A stretch of 26,864 nucleotides of DNA from Marinilabiliales bacterium (GCA_003512955.1 DOTG01000001.1:1-26864); one strand, 5' to 3'; positions 1 to 8,580 are shown, counted from the stretch's first letter. Program-made: numbers and translations. The notes: generated by a model from the letters alone, not told the origin.

Positions 1-100
1 TGTCCCAACGCTGAAAACAGGAGATGAAGAATAATCGTTCTGAATTAATTAGAAAATACAGGAATAATGTCTTTTGAAAGTCAACGAAAAATTTTAGGTT

Positions 101-122
101 TGTGTTTTTAATTTTAAACACA
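101..122 (-). terminator. possible hairpin terminator after the lgt-lipoprotein unit
   Basis: A 7-bp inverted repeat (TGTGTTT / AAACACA) with an 8-base AT-only loop lies about 55 bases beyond the stop of the minus-strand lipoprotein gene. The stem is AT-rich and only a loose T-rich stretch follows on the minus strand, so this is a weak terminator candidate. Nothing else was recognised in bases 1-176. Confidence 0.25.
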
Positions 123-176
123 TGTTAAAACAGTATCCACTAAAATGAGCCCCCTCAGAACCTTGTCCTTGATTAT

Positions 177-785
177 TTAATTGTTGATAAAATAATGAAT
201 CAATGTTTTCTGTACTATGGCCCCCAACGTGTCGTATGGGTTATTGACTTCAGTACAAATCAAGCCTACATCTTTTGCATAATATTCCTTTAGGTTCCAT
301 TTGGCATAAGTCATTGAATCGGTAAATTCAACCACCACCAGCACGTTGTAATACTTGGCCGAGTCGGCATCGGCACTCACCGAAGGAATAAAAACGAATA
401 TGGAATCGAGTTTACCGATGGTTTGCCGCTTGATGGCCTCTCCGTTAACAGTATCAACCACCCAAGGAACTCCGGTACTCTCTGAAAGGAGTTGTTTTAC
501 TGGAAACCGGGTTGAGTGTTGGGTAATCTTATATTCATATAAATATTGCCCATTGATGCACGGTACCAACTTTTCATCGGTATATTCGTTACTGTTGATA
601 GACGATTGGTAGCTATGTGCCACATAATCTGGAAGGACCGAGGTGCGTTCGCCATTGCTATAAAACCACCACGAACCGGGATAGGCCGGAAAGTATTCCT
701 TTGGGTAAACAACCGACAATTCCGACTCCTCGCCACAAGAGGCCAGAAATCCAATAAAAACCAAGGCAATTAAATAATTTTTCAT
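177..785 (-). CDS. hypothetical lipoprotein, 202 aa
   Basis: The N-terminus is a lipoprotein signal: Met-Lys-Asn, a hydrophobic stretch (residues 4-14), then the lipobox L-A-S-C with the lipidated Cys at residue 17. Gly-Glu-Glu-Ser-Glu follows; acidic residues right after the Cys resemble the surface-export signal described for Bacteroidota lipoproteins (inference). The mature part is rich in aromatic and beta-forming residues and includes a PGSWWFYSN motif near residue 37. I recognise no enzyme family. Its start codon lies one base beyond the lgt stop, so the two are almost certainly co-transcribed, and it is itself a predicted substrate of Lgt. Export to the envelope is well supported; the function is unknown. 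Confidence 0.8.
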   Translation of the reverse strand: MKNYLIALVFIGFLASCGEESELSVVYPKEYFPAYPGSWWFYSNGERTSVLPDYVAHSYQSSINSNEYTDEKLVPCINGQYLYEYKITQHSTRFPVKQLLSESTGVPWVVDTVNGEAIKRQTIGKLDSIFVFIPSVSADADSAKYYNVLVVVEFTDSMTYAKWNLKEYYAKDVGLICTEVNNPYDTLGAIVQKTLIHYFINN

Positions 786-786
786 G

Positions 787-1596
787 CTATTTTTTTGATG
801 TGGTTTGAGGCATTCCTGGTTTTAGGGAATAATACAAAAAGGCAAACCCTGCCAAAACAAAGGGAATGCTCAACCATTGTCCCATGTTCAATGACATGCT
901 GGCTTCAAAATCTACTTGATCTTCTTTAAGGAATTCGATAAAGAAACGGGCCGAAAAAAGTAAAATTAAGAATACCCCAAAAATAAAACCGTGACGATCT
1001 TTTTTGTATTCCTTCATAAAAATCCAATAGAGTAGCACAAAAATAAACAGGTACGACAAAGCTTCATAAATCTGGGTTGGGTGTTTTGGAACAGTTTCGC
1101 CCCGTAACTCAAATATAAAACCCCAAGGTAACGTGGTTTGATGGCCATATATTTCGGAATTCATCAGGTTCCCGGAACGGATAAAAAATCCGGCTAAGGC
1201 AACTACTATCACTATCCGATCCATGATCCACAAAAAACTTCTCTTTTGTTTCCGGACAAACAGATACAATGCAATTAAAATCCCGATAGCCGCACCGTGA
1301 CTAGCCAATCCCCCTTGCCAAACCATTAATATTTTTATGGGATGCGCCAAGTAATACTCAGGTTCATAAAACAGGCAGTGGCCTAAACGTGCCCCTAATA
1401 AAACCCCAAGAAACATATACATGGTCAAACTGTCCAAAACTTCCTGTTTGATTCCTTCGCGCTTAAAGAATTTTAGCATAATGTAATAACCTGCGACAAA
1501 CGAAAGGGCAAACAACAAACCGTACCAGCGAGGCCCCCATTCACCGATGGTGAAAATCTCGGGGGTCACGTTCCAATGGATATAATTGAGTATCAT
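787..1596 (-). CDS. lgt: prolipoprotein diacylglyceryl transferase
   Basis: Lgt transfers diacylglycerol from phosphatidylglycerol to the lipobox cysteine of prolipoproteins in the inner membrane, the first step of lipoprotein maturation. The protein is about 269 aa with several membrane segments. It shows the Lgt signature region R-S-G-N-L-M-N-S-E-I-Y-G, the H-P-T-Q-I-Y-E motif, and the loop L-A-S-H-G-A with a conserved His. In the signature, Ser stands where Leu or Ile is more usual after Arg. The frame stays open to an ATG at 1671, but I start at the ATG at 1594-1596 because a near-consensus -7 box lies just before it (1612-1620) and the Lgt homology (NYIHWNVTPEIF) begins there. The lipoprotein gene follows one base after the stop. 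Confidence 0.93.
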   Translation of the reverse strand: MILNYIHWNVTPEIFTIGEWGPRWYGLLFALSFVAGYYIMLKFFKREGIKQEVLDSLTMYMFLGVLLGARLGHCLFYEPEYYLAHPIKILMVWQGGLASHGAAIGILIALYLFVRKQKRSFLWIMDRIVIVVALAGFFIRSGNLMNSEIYGHQTTLPWGFIFELRGETVPKHPTQIYEALSYLFIFVLLYWIFMKEYKKDRHGFIFGVFLILLFSARFFIEFLKEDQVDFEASMSLNMGQWLSIPFVLAGFAFLYYSLKPGMPQTTSKK

Positions 1597-1611
1597 TTTC
1601 AAAATTTTTTC

Positions 1612-1620
1612 GCAAAGTAA
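1612..1620 (-). promoter_or_regulatory. near-consensus -7 box for lgt
   Basis: On the minus strand this reads TTACTTTGC, one mismatch from TAnnTTTG. It lies 16 bases before the chosen lgt ATG, giving a very short leader, and argues against the upstream ATG at 1671. The same nine bases occur before the hybrid regulator gene (7760-7768). Confidence 0.5.
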
Positions 1621-1670
1621 CAAAATAATCATACTGCAAACGTAAAATTCATCTGAATATTCCAACACCA

Positions 1671-1742
1671 TTTAGCGGACTTGCTGCCCCAATAAACATT
1701 TTTGACCATTTTTCCCCAAAATTAATTTTAGGATCCGCTAAA
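1671..1742. repeat. 9-bp inverted repeat bounding a 72-bp segment
   Basis: TTTAGCGGA at 1671-1679 is the exact reverse complement of TCCGCTAAA at 1734-1742. The 54 bases between are AT-rich with no gene. It could be a pair of regulator half-sites or the ends of a very small non-autonomous element; nothing further supports either. This is part of the 403-bp gene-free stretch between lgt and the 2000 gene. Confidence 0.35.
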
Positions 1743-1871
1743 AGAGCTTCCCCTCTTGTGAGTGAAAGTTATTTTGACAATGGAATGAAAAAACTTGGGC
1801 TTGTATAATTTTTTTAAACTATTTTTGAAAGAATCATATTTTTAAAAAATAAATATTTGTATTAGTTTTGG

Positions 1872-1927
1872 TTGTTCAACAAACAGTTCATGAAACCTCG
1901 GCTCTTAATTAATTATTTGTTGAACAA
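1872..1927. promoter_or_regulatory. paired palindromic sites TTGTTnAACAA (putative operators)
   Basis: Two 11-bp palindromes lie 45 bp apart centre to centre: TTGTTCAACAA at 1872-1882 and TTGTTGAACAA at 1917-1927. They are also reverse complements of each other. Flanking TTTGGTTG (1867-1874) and CAACCAAA (1936-1943) extend the inverted arrangement. They sit 70-130 bp before the secreted-protein gene at 2000. The same palindrome recurs before suf (12004-12014), which suggests sites for one dimeric regulator rather than a local hairpin. Confidence 0.5.
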
Positions 1928-1999
1928 TAGTTTGTCAACCAAATTTGTGTGTTTAACTGATAGAATTTCAGTAAATTGCTATGAACTAAAGAAGAACGA

Positions 2000-2788
2000 A
2001 TGAAAAAAGCACTTGTCATCCTACTACTTTTTGTATTAAATTTTTTCGCATTTGCTTCGGAAGAGATTGTTCTGAAAGGAGTCTATCAGGGTAAAAATAT
2101 TTACATAATGAACCCATTTGCTGCATCGGGGGTGGGTTTTTGCGTGTTCGAAGTTACTGTAAACGGCCAATTAACAACCGATGAGATAAACTCCAGTGCT
2201 TTTGAAGTAGATTTAACGGTATTCCAATTTAAAAAAGGCGATAAAGTTATCATCATCATTAAACATAAAGACGGCTGCGTTCCAAAAATCATCAATCCTG
2301 AAGTATTAAAACCGCAAAGCACCTTTGAGGCTGCAAACATGAAAGTTGATAACAAGGGGGTTTTGACATGGACTGCCACGCTTGAAAGTGGTTCATTGCC
2401 ATTTGTAGTAGAACAATTCCGGTGGAACAAATGGGTGAAGGTGGCGGAGTTGGAAGGGAAAGGAACTCCCGGTTCCAACGAGTATTCTGTAAAAGTACCA
2501 GCCCATTCGGGAAATAACCGTTTCCGTATCAAACAGGTGGACTATACCCGCAAACCCAGATATAGCAAAGAAATTAGGTACCGTTCCCTAGAGCCGCCGG
2601 TTACCTTTTCGCCTCCAAAACCAGAAAATGAGATTGTTTTTTCGCGGGAAACTTTCTTTGAAATATATGATTATTATGGAAACTTGGTGGATAAAGGTAT
2701 GGCTTCAAAAGTGGACATCAGTAAACTAACCAAGGGGGATTATTTCCTGAATTACGACATCAACACGGTTACGTTCAAGAAGAAATAG
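2000..2788 (+). CDS. secreted beta-sandwich protein of unknown function, 262 aa
   Basis: A clear signal peptide (MKKALVILLLFVLNFFAFAS) ends near residue 20. The mature protein is beta-rich with no obvious membrane segment. The first ~90 residues include Y-Q-G-K-N-I-Y and G-V-G-F-C-V-F-E-V-T-V-N-G. A second part (about 110-185) resembles an Ig or fibronectin type III-like fold. The last ~45 residues (F-E-I-Y-D-Y-Y-G-N-L-V ... V-D-I-S-K-L-T-K-G-D-Y-F ... K-K-K) look like a type IX secretion C-terminal sorting domain (type A pattern), though the final strand is not fully typical. The ATG at 2000 is chosen because the signal peptide begins there; a weak -7-like TAAATTG lies at 1972-1978. It stands alone on this strand. 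No function is assigned. Confidence 0.8.
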   Translation: MKKALVILLLFVLNFFAFASEEIVLKGVYQGKNIYIMNPFAASGVGFCVFEVTVNGQLTTDEINSSAFEVDLTVFQFKKGDKVIIIIKHKDGCVPKIINPEVLKPQSTFEAANMKVDNKGVLTWTATLESGSLPFVVEQFRWNKWVKVAELEGKGTPGSNEYSVKVPAHSGNNRFRIKQVDYTRKPRYSKEIRYRSLEPPVTFSPPKPENEIVFSRETFFEIYDYYGNLVDKGMASKVDISKLTKGDYFLNYDINTVTFKKK

Positions 2789-2842
2789 CAGGAATATTCC
2801 GTTTCCTTTTAAATTCTCCTTTAGCAGTTTGCTCTTCAATTC

Positions 2843-3457
2843 CTACAAAAAATACTCATAAAAACTGCCATTCCTTGGAATAACCAAGGTTTGGATTCCT
2901 AAAAGCTGGGCTGCTTCGGCATTTTCCCGGGTATCTTCAATAAAAAGGGTACGTTCGGGGTTTAGTTTCTGTTCCGCCAATACCTGTCTGAAAATTTCCT
3001 TATCGGGTTTTATCAAACCCATTTCATACGACACATACGTTTTGTGGAACAAGTCGTTAAACCCAACCCCATATTCCTTTTCAAGTTTTGCTGCAAAAAA
3101 ATCGAAATGAATGGAATTTGTATTGCTCAATAAAAACAATCGGTGGTTTTTCTTTAACCATTGAATACGTTCAATCCGTTTGGGTTTATAATCCACCAGC
3201 ATGGCGTTCCAGGCGTGGTTAAATGATTCGTCATTAATCTGTGTCCCTAAAAGTTGATTCACCTTCAGCCGTAATTCATTTGGTTGTAACCGTCCCGTTT
3301 CAAATTCCAGTAGCAAGCCACTGTGCATCATCTCCTGAATTTGTTCTTTGGTGGCAAATTTGATAAACGAATTCCTGGTCCGTTCCGGGTCAATATCCAG
3401 GATAACTCCACCAAAATCGAAAATGATGGCATCATAATTTGATAAATCAACTTTCAT
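2843..3457 (-). CDS. HAD-superfamily phosphatase, YihX-like, 204 aa
   Basis: The four HAD motifs are present. Motif I is I-I-F-D-F-G-G-V-I-L-D-I-D with nucleophile Asp14; Gly replaces the usual second Asp, as also seen in the YihX sugar-phosphate phosphatase group. Motif II is L-L-S-N-T-N, motif III the Lys in G-L-I-K-P-D, and motif IV F-I-E-D-T-R-E-N. The family hydrolyses small phosphate esters through an aspartyl-phosphate in the cytoplasm; the substrate cannot be read from sequence. I start at the ATG at 3455-3457: the longer frame opens with a TTG that overlaps a perfect -7 box (3476-3483) and so would not be transcribed. It is convergent with the secreted gene at 2000-2788. Confidence 0.88.
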   Translation of the reverse strand: MKVDLSNYDAIIFDFGGVILDIDPERTRNSFIKFATKEQIQEMMHSGLLLEFETGRLQPNELRLKVNQLLGTQINDESFNHAWNAMLVDYKPKRIERIQWLKKNHRLFLLSNTNSIHFDFFAAKLEKEYGVGFNDLFHKTYVSYEMGLIKPDKEIFRQVLAEQKLNPERTLFIEDTRENAEAAQLLGIQTLVIPRNGSFYEYFL

Positions 3458-3475
3458 ACGACTGATTTTTGGCTG

Positions 3476-3483
3476 CAAATATA
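3476..3483 (-). promoter_or_regulatory. -7 box for the HAD gene
   Basis: On the minus strand this reads TATATTTG, a perfect TAnnTTTG match, 18 bases before the ATG at 3457. It decides that start over the upstream in-frame TTG. Confidence 0.55.
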
Positions 3484-3570
3484 TAGAAAGATACCTGAGA
3501 CAAAAAGAAACCCGGGGTTGAATGTCTGTAGGTGTTTCAGTATTCGGCTGCGTAAATGATAAATTTCAGG

Positions 3571-6500
3571 TTAATTTCCTTTTTTATGTTTTTCGGCGTA
3601 AACACTGGGCAACAAACCGAATTCCTCTTTAAAGTACCGGCTAAAATATTTTGGGTTGTTAAAGCCTACCTGGTAAGCAATTTCGGACACAGAAAGCTGG
3701 CTTTTGCCAAGAAGCTGGGCGGCCCTTTTGAGACGGATGATGCGGATAAACTCAATCGGGGTTTTACCTGTAATGGAAAGCAGTTTTTTATACAAATGCA
3801 CCCGGCTCATCGACATTTCGTGGCTGAGCATCTCCACTGAGAAATCGGGGTTATCCATGTTTTCTTCCACACATTTTATGGCGCTTTCAATCAGTTTTTC
3901 ATCTAACGAGGAGATATTGATCTCGCTGGGGTTAATTTCGCGCTTCTGTTTTATCTGATAATGCATTTCGGCACGTTGCTCGAGCAATTTATTGATGCGC
4001 AGCAGTAAAATGTCGAAGTTAAAAGGTTTGGTAATGTACTCGTCGGCTCCCAGTTCAAGCCCCTGGACAATATGTTCTTTTGCGGTATGCGCCGTTAACA
4101 GAATGACTGGAATATGCGAACTCCGCATGTCGTTTTTAATGCGCTTGCATAGCTCATACCCATCCATTTCGGGCATCATTACATCGCTAATCACCAAATC
4201 GGGTAATTTGTGTACAATAATTTCAAATGCATCTTTTCCGTTTGGGGCTTCCAACACGTCATAATGTTCCAACAAGCTGCTGCAAATAAAATTACGGAAG
4301 TCTTCATTGTCTTCAACTACCAGAACACACTTTCGGGTCCCATCAATGGTGGCTTGCGGTGTTTCAAGTTCGTCCTCATGATAGGTGCTAAGGGTTTCTA
4401 CCAATTCGTGGCGTTCAAAATCGGTTAACAAACTGTTTACCATTGGTATGGTGAAAATGAAGATGCTGCCTTGAGCCCCATTGTTTTCCATCCAGATTTC
4501 GCCGCCATGAAGTTTTACATATTCTTTACTCAGGTGAAGCCCGATACCGCTGCCTGCCTTGGCATCAGCCGTATTTACCTGATAAAACCGCTCAAAAATC
4601 CGGCTTTTATCCTCATCTTTCACCCCTATCCCATTATCGGCAACACTCACTTTCAATAACTGATGGTTATTGTTTTCGTTCACCAGTGTCAATTTCACGT
4701 CAATGTTTCCTCCCACCGGGGTAAACTTATAGGCATTGGAAAGTAAATTGTTGATGATTTTCGAAATTTTATCCTCATCAAAATTCATCCGGATTTCTTC
4801 AGTCACCGATGAAAAGGTAAGATGCATGTTTTTCTTTTCATACATCTCGGCAAACGACAGACAGGTTTCGCGGATAAACTGCACAATATCTCCGGTAGAA
4901 AGGTTCAATTTGTGTCCTTGCACGTCCATCTTCCTGAAATCGAGAAGTTGGTTCACTAGTTGCAGCAACTTGTTTGCATTCCGGTTAATTAATTTCAGGG
5001 CCTTCTTGTCCTCCTCATTATCCATAGTTTTGATGAGTTTTTCCAATGGAATAATAATGAGCGATATTTGAGTCCGAAATTCATGGCTAATGTTGGTAAA
5101 AAAACGGAGTTTCATTTCATCCAGTTCGCGGGTCCGTTTGGCTTCAAGACGTTCCTGTGCCAATTGAAACCGCATCTTTACCCGCCTACGGAAGAATGTC
5201 CCCGATAAAATTAACAATCCGGTAATCAAAAGATAATAAAGGATGTAAGCCCACGTGCTTCGCCAAAATGGCGGATGAACAACCAAATTCAGTTCAATGG
5301 GATTTTCGGTCCAATAGCCATCGTTGTTGGCCGCCTTTACTTTAAAGGTATATTTCCCGGGGTTCAGGTTGGTGTAGGTGGCACTGTGCCGGTTCCCCGA
5401 TATGGTAGTCCAGTTCAAATCGAACCCTTCCATTTTATATGAATATATGGTTTTATCGGGAAGCAAATAATTCAATGCCGAAAATTCAATGGTAAAGATA
5501 TTTTGATTGTGTTCCAGCTCAATTAGTATGGTATTTGAAATACTCTTTTCAAGAATCTTCCGTTTTTGATATACCGAATCAATGAACACCGGTTTATTGA
5601 ACAGCAAAAAATTGGTAAAAACCAGGTTGGGGCGGTTGCGGTTGTATTTGATGTTGGCAGGTAGCACACTGTTATAGCCATTGGTCCCTCCAAAAAGAAT
5701 TTCTCCTGATGAGGTTTTGTAGGCCGATCGTTCGTTAAATGCTTTTCCTTGCAGCCCATCTTTTTCGTCATAATTGCTAGGAATAAAATTATATTCGCCA
5801 GTTTTTGGGTTGATGCTCAACACAATGTGTGACAATCCATTGGCGGTGCTAATCCAAATATTCTTCTGGTCATCTTCCAGAATCCCACAAATCACATTGT
5901 CGGCAATTCCTGACTCTTCATTAAGCAATATCAGATCGTCGTTTTTAGGGTTAATAATGTTTAATCCGCCCCGGGTTCCTACCCAAATTAACCCTCTTGA
6001 ATCTTCATAAACGGATAATACATTCCTGTTTGTCAATGGTTTGGTTCCAGAAAAATTGCCCTGAATAATTTGAAAAGTCCCGGTTTTCGGGTAATAAATT
6101 GAAACACCATGTGCTGTGCCAAGGAGGAGATTCTTCTCTTTTGTCTCCTGAATACACAAAACATAGTCGGAAGCAAGCCCAGGGTGCGTTTGAGAGGTAT
6201 GATGCTTAAAAAAACCGGTTTGCACGTCAAAACAATCTATTCCTCCTCCCAATGTTGCTATCCAAAGGTTTCCCTGGTTGTCTTCTACAATATCCCAAAC
6301 CAAATCGCTGGCAATGGAGTTTGCATTATTGGCCTGATTGCGGTAATGAATAAACCTTCCACCATCGTAACAATTCAGCCCCCCTTGATAGGTCCCTGCC
6401 CAAATCCGGCCTTTGCGGTCACAAGTTAGCGATACAACCACATTATTCGAAATACTTTGTGGGTTATTTGGATTGTGCTGAAACAGCATCTGCTTTTTTG

Positions 6501-7722
6501 TAACATTATCAATCCGGATCAATCCCTTATTATTGCTGCCAATCCAAAGGTTTCCCTCCAAATCTTCCTGAAAATTGTTGATGTCGTTATCAAACTCAGC
6601 TTCTAATCCAGAAACATTAAACCGTATGTGGTTAAATTTAAAGATGCTCTCGCTGTAATAAGAAATCCCGTACTTGTAAGTGCCTGCCCACAAGATGCTT
6701 TCTGAGTCACAGTACAAACACATGATGCTCTTTTCGGCAAGGCTTCGTGGGTCTTTGGGGTTGTTTTCGAGATAAACTACATTTTCAATGGATTTGTTAA
6801 TCACATTGATGCCTCCATGGTCTGTGGCTATCCAAATCAGTTTTTGTGTATCTTCAACAATATCTTTTACTGTATTACTCGATAATGGGAACTTACAACC
6901 TGCAGAATTAGTTAAATGGTGCCATTTTTTACCGCGAGACGAAAAATAAAAGGCCCCTATGGGATTTGTTTCCTGAAAAAGCCAAATATCTTGATCTGTA
7001 TCAACATAAATATTGAAGCTATTCACCGATGAGCCTCCAGTTAACAATGGAATATTTATGGCCGGTTCCCCCTCTAACGATTCTGTATTTACTGCAACAA
7101 TTTGCCCATCGGTAAAAACGGCATACACCCAATGGTCATAATGAAAAAAATCTGTAATTGTTTTACCTGAGAAGGCTTCTACCTTTTGCCATTTATTCTC
7201 CTCACCCGAATAATTAAAACACTCCTGTTGGTTGTTGGTTAGCCAAAAGTTCTTTTGGTGGTCGATAAATACCAAAACCAAGGAATCGGTAAAACCAAGA
7301 GAGGAAAGATACGGGTTGATGGGGAAAATGAATTTTTCGGTTTCGGGAAAGAAAATGGACAACCCTGCCCCGGTATTTACCCACAGGTTTTCTTGATAAT
7401 CTTCCTGAATGTCGATAATAGAATTTTCGATGATGGAAGTTGCATCTGTATCGGAATGGGTAAAAATTTTAAAGCCATTGCCATCGTAGCGGTTCAGTCC
7501 CGAGGCGGTACCAAACCACATGAATCCTTTGCTGTCGCGGAACATGCAATTAATTTGGTTATTCGATAACCCTTGGTTGATGGTCAGGTGTTTGAAGGAA
7601 TATTCGGTTTGAGATACACCTACCAGTGATGGCATCAGCATACAACAGAAAATGCCGAAAGCCGCTTTCAAAAGAATAGCTGCACCAAAAAAGTTTCTGA
7701 ATTTCATCCGCTTCTTGCTCAT
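3571..7722 (-). CDS. hybrid two-component system regulator (sensor kinase plus AraC response regulator), 1383 aa
   Basis: One protein holds a complete signalling pathway typical of Bacteroidota. Order: signal/anchor (to ~35); a periplasmic double beta-propeller of Reg_prop repeats (e.g. L-S-N-N-Q-I-N-C-M-F ... G-F-M-W-F-G-T) to ~740; a Y_Y_Y Ig-like domain; a membrane segment near 820-845; HisKA with His880; HATPase with N-N-L-L-S-N-A, D-N-G-I-G and G-S-G-I-G-L boxes; a receiver with Asp1180 (I-S-D-V-M-M-P-E-M-D-G); and a C-terminal AraC-type HTH. All catalytic residues are intact, but the H-box reads H-E-F-R-T-Q where Pro normally follows Thr. Start: ATG at 7722, since the frame's first ATG (7857) lies upstream of a promoter-like box at 7760-7768; an ATG at 7707 is also possible. 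Such regulators usually sense glycans and control a neighbouring polysaccharide locus, but no SusC/SusD genes are in this window. Confidence 0.95.
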   Translation of the reverse strand: MSKKRMKFRNFFGAAILLKAAFGIFCCMLMPSLVGVSQTEYSFKHLTINQGLSNNQINCMFRDSKGFMWFGTASGLNRYDGNGFKIFTHSDTDATSIIENSIIDIQEDYQENLWVNTGAGLSIFFPETEKFIFPINPYLSSLGFTDSLVLVFIDHQKNFWLTNNQQECFNYSGEENKWQKVEAFSGKTITDFFHYDHWVYAVFTDGQIVAVNTESLEGEPAINIPLLTGGSSVNSFNIYVDTDQDIWLFQETNPIGAFYFSSRGKKWHHLTNSAGCKFPLSSNTVKDIVEDTQKLIWIATDHGGINVINKSIENVVYLENNPKDPRSLAEKSIMCLYCDSESILWAGTYKYGISYYSESIFKFNHIRFNVSGLEAEFDNDINNFQEDLEGNLWIGSNNKGLIRIDNVTKKQMLFQHNPNNPQSISNNVVVSLTCDRKGRIWAGTYQGGLNCYDGGRFIHYRNQANNANSIASDLVWDIVEDNQGNLWIATLGGGIDCFDVQTGFFKHHTSQTHPGLASDYVLCIQETKEKNLLLGTAHGVSIYYPKTGTFQIIQGNFSGTKPLTNRNVLSVYEDSRGLIWVGTRGGLNIINPKNDDLILLNEESGIADNVICGILEDDQKNIWISTANGLSHIVLSINPKTGEYNFIPSNYDEKDGLQGKAFNERSAYKTSSGEILFGGTNGYNSVLPANIKYNRNRPNLVFTNFLLFNKPVFIDSVYQKRKILEKSISNTILIELEHNQNIFTIEFSALNYLLPDKTIYSYKMEGFDLNWTTISGNRHSATYTNLNPGKYTFKVKAANNDGYWTENPIELNLVVHPPFWRSTWAYILYYLLITGLLILSGTFFRRRVKMRFQLAQERLEAKRTRELDEMKLRFFTNISHEFRTQISLIIIPLEKLIKTMDNEEDKKALKLINRNANKLLQLVNQLLDFRKMDVQGHKLNLSTGDIVQFIRETCLSFAEMYEKKNMHLTFSSVTEEIRMNFDEDKISKIINNLLSNAYKFTPVGGNIDVKLTLVNENNNHQLLKVSVADNGIGVKDEDKSRIFERFYQVNTADAKAGSGIGLHLSKEYVKLHGGEIWMENNGAQGSIFIFTIPMVNSLLTDFERHELVETLSTYHEDELETPQATIDGTRKCVLVVEDNEDFRNFICSSLLEHYDVLEAPNGKDAFEIIVHKLPDLVISDVMMPEMDGYELCKRIKNDMRSSHIPVILLTAHTAKEHIVQGLELGADEYITKPFNFDILLLRINKLLEQRAEMHYQIKQKREINPSEINISSLDEKLIESAIKCVEENMDNPDFSVEMLSHEMSMSRVHLYKKLLSITGKTPIEFIRIIRLKRAAQLLGKSQLSVSEIAYQVGFNNPKYFSRYFKEEFGLLPSVYAEKHKKGN

Positions 7723-7759
7723 TCCAATAAAATTAGTTGCCCGGCAAGCCTTTTGGTTT

Positions 7760-7768
7760 GCAAAGTAA
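7760..7768 (-). promoter_or_regulatory. near-consensus -7 box for the hybrid regulator
   Basis: TTACTTTGC on the minus strand, one mismatch from TAnnTTTG, 38 bases before the ATG at 7722. It makes the longer reading from 7857 unlikely. Confidence 0.45.
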
Positions 7769-7802
7769 TACTTTTTTTGAAGATTTGGATGGCCGTAAAC
7801 TA

Positions 7803-7844
7803 GGAAACAAAAAGGGTGCTTGCAGCCGAAACCACCAACACCCT
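7803..7844 (-). terminator. putative terminator downstream of superoxide dismutase
   Basis: AGGGTG (7813-7818) pairs with CACCCT (7839-7844), and the stem can continue with TTG/CAA past a bulge. On the minus strand the stem is followed by TTTTGTTTCC. It lies about 70 bases after the dismutase stop and just before the hybrid-regulator promoter, where a terminator would separate the two units. Confidence 0.45.
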
Positions 7845-7914
7845 CGTTTTTCACCAAATAAAAGTTTAACCTTTGGTTATATTTTTATACATTTCAAATG
7901 TAATGTGCAATCCA

Positions 7915-8580
7915 TTATTTCACAGCCTCGTTGTACCGTTTTTCAACGCTTTTCCAATCTACAACATTCCAAAACTGGTCAACATAATCGGCCCGTTTGT
8001 TCTGATACTTTAAATAATAGGCGTGTTCCCAGACATCGATGGCCAGAATTGGCGTACCTTTTACTTTGCTTATCGGCATTAAGGGATTGTCCTGATTGGG
8101 TGTCGAAACAATCTGCAGCTCTTTGTTCGAAACTACCAGCCAAGCCCATCCAGAACCAAATTGACCTAATGAAGCTTTTTTAAATGCCTCTTTAAACTGG
8201 GCAAAATCGCCCCATTGAGCTTTAATGGCGATAGCTACATTCCCAGTGGGTTCTCCGCCGGCATTAGCAGCCATGCAGGCCCAAAAGAAATCGTGGTTCC
8301 ATGAACCTCCGGCGTTGTTACGGATGGCGGCTGGAACCTGTTCATCCACTGCACCAATAATTTGTTCCAGCGTCATTTTTTCAAAGGCCGTTCCCACAAT
8401 AGCCTTATTGGTATTGTCATAATAGGTTTTGTGGTGTCTGCTGTAATGAATTTCCATGGTCAGAGCATCAATATAAGGCTCTAAAGCGTTGTATGCATAA
8501 GGAAGTGTGGGTTGGGTCAATTGTGCAAAACTTGTCGTCTCCATAAGTAAAAAAATTAATATTACATTGAATGTTTTCAT
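7915..8580 (-). CDS. secreted Mn-type (or cambialistic) superoxide dismutase
   Basis: The Fe/Mn superoxide dismutase fold is complete. Metal ligands are the His in M-E-I-H-Y-S-R-H-H, the His in W-N-H-D-F-F-W, and Asp and His in D-V-W-E-H-A-Y-Y. Residues that separate the metal types point to manganese: Gly rather than Gln before N-H-D-F-F-W, and Gln in P-N-Q-D-N-P-L-M; cambialistic use of both metals is possible. The N-terminus MKTFNVILIFLLM-ETTSFAQ is a signal peptide, so the enzyme probably acts in the periplasm or outside, unlike the usual cytoplasmic SodA/SodB. An in-frame ATG at 8604 would lengthen the n-region by 8 residues (M-I-K-N-K-T-V-F), and I cannot exclude it. A degenerate -7 (rc of 8676-8683) precedes it. 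It converts superoxide to H2O2 and O2; no catalase lies nearby. Confidence 0.93.
   Translation of the reverse strand: MKTFNVILIFLLMETTSFAQLTQPTLPYAYNALEPYIDALTMEIHYSRHHKTYYDNTNKAIVGTAFEKMTLEQIIGAVDEQVPAAIRNNAGGSWNHDFFWACMAANAGGEPTGNVAIAIKAQWGDFAQFKEAFKKASLGQFGSGWAWLVVSNKELQIVSTPNQDNPLMPISKVKGTPILAIDVWEHAYYLKYQNKRADYVDQFWNVVDWKSVEKRYNEAVK

Noticed and set aside
7723..7857. 45-residue N-terminal extension of the hybrid regulator
   Set aside because: It runs across a promoter-like box (7760-7768) and a likely terminator (7803-7844), and the signal sequence begins only at the internal Met.
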